A stretch of DNA of 64,000 nucleotides from Oxyruncus cristatus (Eukaryota; Chordata; Aves; Passeriformes; Cotingidae): contig VXAY01003150.1 of NCBI GenBank assembly GCA_013399855.1, forward strand, positions 3,872,358-3,936,357, given 5' to 3'. The notes below the pieces were generated by a model. It made no database searches. It was given only the letters and a program-made list of their open reading frames with translations, and was not told where the DNA came from. The translations under genes and the position numbers were made by a program. Shown piece by piece: positions 58,373 through 64,000 of this stretch. The stretch's first letter is position 1, and each line of letters opens with the position of its first letter.

Positions 58373-60711
58373 ACTCCCTGGGCATCATCAGAGAGTGAAT
58401 TCACCCCTGCCCCCCTGTGGAAGGCAGAGCAGGGACACCTTGTGAAGGCAGAGGGGGATTGTTCTGGAATGCCCTGTGAGGGACACAGTGTGGGGCTGGG
58501 ACAAGGCTGTCAGGGTGCTGGCAGCAGCTGTGAAGGCACATGTTTTTCAGAGGTCCCTGGGGATCTGCCAGCAAATTTCAAGGTATTGCTCCAGTTGGGG
58601 CACGAGGGCTGTGTGGTGTAGCTCGGGACGCAGCAGATTTGGAGACCCTGAGGTAAAATGGCGTGAGGCTCTAGGGCAGAGCCTCGGCAGAGTGTGTGTG
58701 AAAACCTGCTCCCTTTCACCCTCTCTCCTGGCGTGTATAGCAAAGATTCAAGGCTGTCCTAAACAGTGAACAAAACATGTATTTACTGCCACTCCTTCTC
58801 ATCAAATCCCAGGGCACCTGGAATGAGCTCGGAGCAAGGATGAATGCTCGAGCAGGTGGCCAGAGGTCTCCCAAAGAAGAGTAATGCTTACCCGGGGTGT
58901 TTACATCCTGCTAGGAACTAGAATAGTCTCTTTCATGCCAAACCACAAAGCTGCTGGTTGAAACCTGAGCTGAACTTCCTTGATGATCAGAGAATCCTGG
59001 TTATGTTTCAGCACAGCCAGTTTTCGTTTTCACACCTCTCCAAACTTGCTGGGACAGGAACCCAATGTACAAGAATACAGTGAACTCCTATTCTTGGGAT
59101 ATTGCTGACCCAGTCCCAAGCAGCATGTGCCAGAGTACGATAAAAAAAGGTTGCTTTCTCTCAAAAGATTTCCCAATTTGGCTTTTTTTGAGGCTTATGT
59201 GGTGTGTGTTGTTCAAATAAACTCTACATTTTTGGCCATCTGCATTTAGCTAACCCATAGTTAACTCCCAGAGGCTTTCATTTAAGAAAGCCTCATATCT
59301 TTAATGTGACCCAGTTTTCTCCCCTAATTTAAGGCAAATGCTGCTTCAGCACACGCAGAGGCTGCACATTTCCCAGAACACAGTGTGTAGAGATCTGCCC
59401 ATCATGGCTTTTCACCCCACTGATGTTAGTGACACATCTGGCTACCAGATTAATTCCAAAGCTTCTCAGTGGGTTTGGCACAGTGGGTTTTTGAGCTGTG
59501 GCTTTCCTGCTGTTGGCAGGCATGATAGTTAACCAGCAGTAGCTTGGGTGCTTTTACATGTCACACCTTCAGTTCCAGTGCAGACAGATGTCTGCTGCTT
59601 ATATCCCAGTGGAGGTTTTAATGGATGGCCATCCTGCAATGACTAACTCATGCAAGAAATAGCTCTAAATACTGCTGTGCATTTGTGAGTAAGTGTAAAG
59701 TGCTACAAAGCTCAGAGCAGTATGCTGTGAAATAGCCCAGCCAGATGGAAACAGTCCATCAAATACCACAAGAAGGCCAGTTGCTTACAGTGCATCTCTT
59801 CACTGTGCAGATTAGGGAGGCTTTCCTGCCTTCTCAAATGCTAAATAAATCTAAGCACTGCTGCAGGATATTGCCAGCAGGTTCAAAATAATCAGAAGTA
59901 TACATGTCCTCAACTATTTTGGGGGATTGCTTAGACAGTTGAAGAATTCTGCTCAAAGCTCCCCTGTAGCTCCTTTTAGGATTTCTGGTAGCCAAAATGC
60001 TATTTGTAGGGCTAAAGGCACTGGAGTTTTGAGTAAAAAAAAAGCAACAAATCAAAACTGTGATCTTTTAGCAAAAGGCAGTGAGAAAGGCAGGGAAGAC
60101 AGCAGCTTTCCAGTAGGTTAACTCCATCCTGTTTCTTTAAGGCATGTGAAGTTTTGATAATGGAAGGGGACTAGGGCAAGGCTGGAGGATGACAGGTCCT
60201 GAAATCTCAAAAGGGTCATGAGATAGTACTCCCTAGCTGCAGAAATGCTGGAAAGAGTATGGAGAACCAGTGCTGCTGATGATAAAACTCGTATCTCTAA
60301 ACAACTTTATCTGTCTTATAGCCTCCCTATCCATAGCCAAGCAACTAATGAGGAGCCAGGGCTCTTGTTTCAGACAGATTTCTAACCATCACAGTCCTGG
60401 AGGAAATCTTGGGAGTAAACACAGAATGCTCTGAAATGTAGATTCAAGAGACTCCTTTGTGGCAGCGAGAGGGGAAGTGCTACCCTCCCAGTGCTGAAGC
60501 TTGACTTGTGGTCACTGGGAACTTGGGGCTCGCCACTGACTGTGAGCAGGAAAGGGCAATGCCCTGGTGGTTAATAAAGAAGTGTCCTCATCAGGAAGAG
60601 ACAGGTTCGCATTCTGTTCCAGGTCCTGAGCTCTCTCATCCTGGAAGGATTTATTCCAGTATGCCCCCTGTATCTAGACCATAACAATGATACAAAAGGA
60701 TTCTTTCAGTT

Positions 60712-60726
60712 AAAAAAAAAAAAAAA
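60712..60726. repeat. poly(A) tract
   Basis: A run of 15 A followed by GAAGAAAC. No associated retroposed sequence is recognised. Confidence 0.85.
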
Positions 60727-61956
60727 GAAGAAACAAGTAGAAAAATCCCCATTGTGCTAATGATAGAATAACTTGCAGTGAGAGGTGGCATGATTTAGAG
60801 TTATTTTTTTTTTGCAAATATTCTAGGCTGCATTTATATTAGTGCCAGATTAAAAGTGTTTGATTGCTACTGTTGTTACAAGAGCTAAGTCTGATAAAAT
60901 GAGTAACTAGTCATGATAGGACTGAAGTGGGCTACACCTTGTTTGAAGAGTTTATTTATATAGATTCTAAGCAGCTTATAGGATTTTAAAATACTGTTTA
61001 TTGCCATTTCAGTGGGCCATTTGACTGAGCATTAGTGGAGCCTGTGACCATCCATTCCTCACCTAAAATCTGCTTATATCAGCTACATACCCATGGTAAG
61101 TAGTGTAAATATATATTGTGTATGTACATCTAAGCTCAAATCACACTCTATATCCAACTAGATATTTACTATAAGCCTTTCTGAACTGGAACTTTACTAT
61201 GATACACAACCACAAGATATCCTTTTTAACTGTGCAAACCTGCTGGGGGAACATGAGGGTTGAGTGGTGATCTGGGTAAAGTCGAGGTTAACAGCATTCC
61301 CAGTGCTCCAAGATTTAATTCAGTAACATTGCTGGAGCCTTTGAAAGTGGAAATTGTAATGTCAATGCTGTGTTCTCTTCCCCACTTCAGAAACATATCA
61401 TTCTAGAATCTGGCAAGCAAAGCATAAGGTTTAAACATTAAACAACTCACTTCACTCAGTGTGTGTTGTCAGGTTACCTCATCACCTAATTTAAGAAGTC
61501 ATCCCAGTCCTGTTAGCAATTTGTCCTTCGTAACTGGAACAGCTTCTCAACTGCATTATGTCATGTTCCCTTGTGTCTGCAAAATCTGTTAACTTACATT
61601 TCAATTCATTAGCTTTTAGCAGCTTGCCCTTCAGAAATCCCATTCTTCTGAAATTTCTTGGCTTCCCTTCTACAGCCTCTAGTTGTTAATATGGAATTGT
61701 GATAATTTCGATGACAACTCTCTTAAATACCTCAGGCTGTAGCTCCTGAATGCTACAGTAATTACTGAGGGGATTAACAGGAGTGTTAAGAGTGCCCGAG
61801 GATGGCAACAGAAACATTGGCTTGAACAATTTGAAAGTTACTTTCTGAAGTTCATTTTCAGAAAACCTTCCTACAATATGCTTAGAAACCCATGGGACCA
61901 CGAGATGGAGGTGAGGGTAATAGAAATAAAAACTGTGGGGTGCTTTGGTGCTGGTT

Positions 61957-61988
61957 GGGTTGGGTTTTTTAGGGGGAGGGGGGGGTTG
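61957..61988 (+). other. potential G-quadruplex tract
   Basis: Runs GGG, GGG, GGGGG and GGGGGGGG are separated by TT, a 7-base T-rich loop and a single A, which fits the usual quadruplex pattern. Confidence 0.5.
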
Positions 61989-64000
61989 GTTGTTTTAAAA
62001 TCTTGGGATGGGAAAGCACAGTCCTATCTAGAGCTCTTGTAAGTAGCTTTTTTCCCAGCTGGGCAGAATGGAATAGGGAACTGGGTATGGATTGCCAGGA
62101 GCTTACACACACTCCTCTGATGTGTAATATCATGCTTCTGCTATGAATCATTTTGAATATAAAATAGCGGAACAGAAATGCTGAACCTTTTATTCTATAC
62201 TACACTTTGTGCTGAAGAAGCTGGGGGAGCTGCTCAGGAATCATATCTGGTAAAAAAAGCTGTTTCCAAATGTGAATCAAGTCCAACACAAAACAAAAAT
62301 TGGACTTGTGACTACAGGCTGTGAAGGGAAAAATATCTATCACAGCAGGGTGCTAAAATAAATTAATTGCAGTGATTTCTCAAGTTACAACAAAAAGTTA
62401 TTATTTGGGAAACTTGTTTTATCTTAAGACTTTGAAGCCATTTAAGATACTGAAAGTTATGAAGACAAGCAAACCCAGTATCTGGGCCCTGCATGCAGAC
62501 TGCTTTTTGATTCACCTTCTACAAATCATTCTGATTTTGTTTTATGTTGGAAGTTCCCAAAAACATGTTGTAGGTAAAAGAGCTCTGTAAGAACTCCAGA
62601 TCAAGGACTTTTAAGACTTGGTCCAACTCTATATGACTTATTTTCTTACAGTTGCTGAGCCCTGCTATGATGGTGTCTGCTCAGAACAGGAATGCTGGGA
62701 ATGTTGACTATATGAAGGGTATAAGTGGATCTTATTTTAACTGTTGTTTCACTTGCATTTACCAGGGCCAGAAAATAGCTTAGGCAGACTTGACTCTGTT
62801 GGTTCATATGTCATTATTTGTATCATAAATGGTAGGGATTAGAGAAGAAATACTAGGGTTGAAAATACCTCATGTAGCAACTTTTTAGTGGTCAGAATCA
62901 AAGAACTGGGAGGCAATGGAAAGACGAAAATAATACGACTTTGCCAGTGTGTGGCAATGTCATGTCCTTCTGGGAACACACTAAGAGAAAGTAATTTAAT
63001 AATTGATGCAGTTTTCATCTGCCTCCACCCTTGTAATTTTCTCAGCTGACAGTGTTCTACAAGTTTATAAGCTGGCTCAGTCATCTGCTTCTTGACATTT
63101 CTTTGGTTTGACTTCTCCTTCCCTGTTATTTTCTATGTCAAGTGTTCTTTAGCCGGTTTAAAATTGGCAGCAACAGTGAGCAGGCCTTTGGCATGGCCAC
63201 AGTTGCTTTCAAATGAAGATAGTAGTCTGCTCACCTCCAGGGACAAGAGAGCGGGGGAGAGTTGTGAAACTTTCCTCCCCATGAACTCATTTGCTTTCAT
63301 GCTCAGGGTCAGGAGCTTGTCCCTGTGCAGAACAGGCTGCCACACAAGGGCTGTGGTCCCTGCCTGCTGGCAGTTGAAGGTCCAGGAGTGGTCCCCTGAT
63401 CAGCTACAAGTGGGAAAACATGGGGGCTGCTGCTGATTGCTCAAAAGGTGTGTTAGGTCAGACTAAGCATCCTGTGGGAATTGCAGGCACATGTTGACTG
63501 CAGGGGATAGGACAGGAGGAGTGAGCACTGGGATGCAATCCAGCTCCTTTACAGTTGCTAGAGCCAGCTTGCCTTCAACATCTGTACTCAGGATTGCCTG
63601 CAGGAATAGAAATTATGTTCCACTTCATTCCAACGAGCCATCACAGGAAGGTTTGGCTCTCTAATTCGTTGTGTTTTCTCTTTCTCAAATTTGTATGAAC
63701 GTGAAAAGAAAGGGAAATAGTGGCAGCTGTACCCATCAGGAACCAGGTGAGCCAGACACCTTGTAAAATGTATCAGACAAAAGAAATGTGTATGCTTTCT
63801 GCATTTCATTTGCTGTTTCTTATGGACAGGCTATATATGGGTGTGCAGCAATGTTGGTTTTACCTTTTGTATCCTGAAACACCCATTCTAACAATAAAAT
63901 GTATAACTTACAGGTAGCCCTATGAAAATCATTCAAGGTGGCATTTAATATGGTTAAAGATCATAAAATTGGATGGCAAGCATTTACTAACTGCCATGTC

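Larger units (their letters stand above)
58373..64000. other. no gene recognised
   Basis: I find no coding exon. A consensus donor AACCAG|GTGAGC at 63746/63747 and an AATAAA near 63893 are isolated signals. An A tract (60712-60726), a G-quadruplex-type tract (61957-61988) and a GC-richer stretch just after the CR1 (58,380-58,720) of unknown origin are the only structured features. This stretch could be an intron of a gene starting at one of the CpG-rich patches. Confidence 0.5.

Noticed and set aside
57643..58621. Several overlapping + frames of 60-141 codons
   Set aside because: Derived from the CR1 LINE at 57568-58372.
1..64000. CRISPR array, bacterial operon, endogenous retrovirus or new defence-type system
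   Set aside because: No spaced direct repeats, no LTR pair, primer-binding site or gag/pol motif recognised; the window is ordinary avian chromosomal DNA around one gene.
25412..64000. ARHGEF4 coding exons (SH3, DH or PH domains), expected from mammalian gene order
   Set aside because: No open frame resembles those domains on either strand; at most a distal noncoding promoter of that gene could be present.

Overview
This is vertebrate, and specifically avian, nuclear DNA. CR1 LINE fragments occur in both orientations. At about 56.6-56.75 kb there is a SINE with a tRNA-Ile-like head joined to a CR1-like 3' tail, which matches what I remember of TguSINE1, a SINE family reported from passerine birds. 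Most likely this is a songbird or another passerine. Everything about taxonomy here rests on repeats and on the identity of one gene, read by eye.

The window has one convincing protein-coding gene. It is a single uninterrupted 998-codon coding exon on the + strand (22415-25411) that I identify as AMER3 (FAM123C), an APC-membrane-recruitment scaffold of the Wnt pathway. It has a strong splice acceptor 21 nt before the ATG. This agrees with the family architecture of noncoding 5' exon(s) followed by one large coding exon. A good donor after a short 5'-UTR-like stretch at 15.66 kb, or another at 21.87 kb, could mark the noncoding leader exon. An AATAAA lies 43 nt after the stop, and a consensus splice donor lies between the stop and that signal, so the 3' end is ambiguous.

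The rest is intergenic or intronic. From 0 to 15 kb there are CR1 relics (2.2, 9.1 and 13.2 kb) and simple repeats. From 15.7 to 22.4 kb lies the probable AMER3 5' intron. From 25.4 to 48 kb is a gene-poor, AT-rich stretch with a CR1 relic at 38.4 kb, some palindromes and X-box-like sites, and one candidate minus-strand micro-exon at 41.8 kb. Two CpG-rich patches follow: a small one at 48.54-48.84 kb with splice donors pointing outward on both strands, and a true CpG-island-like block at 56.8-57.57 kb, probably a promoter. A roughly 800 bp sense CR1 has inserted directly against the distal edge of that island. From 58.4 to 64 kb I recognise nothing coding.

In mammals, as I recall, the gene downstream of AMER3 on the same strand is ARHGEF4 (ASEF), which also works with APC. 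One of the CpG-rich patches could be a distal ARHGEF4 promoter, but I found no recognisable ARHGEF4 exon. I found no CRISPR array, no functional tRNA or rRNA gene, no complete retrovirus and no new multi-gene system. The most useful leads are the uncertain AMER3 ends, the two promoter-like islands, the SINE, the micro-exon candidate and a perfect RFX-type palindrome.
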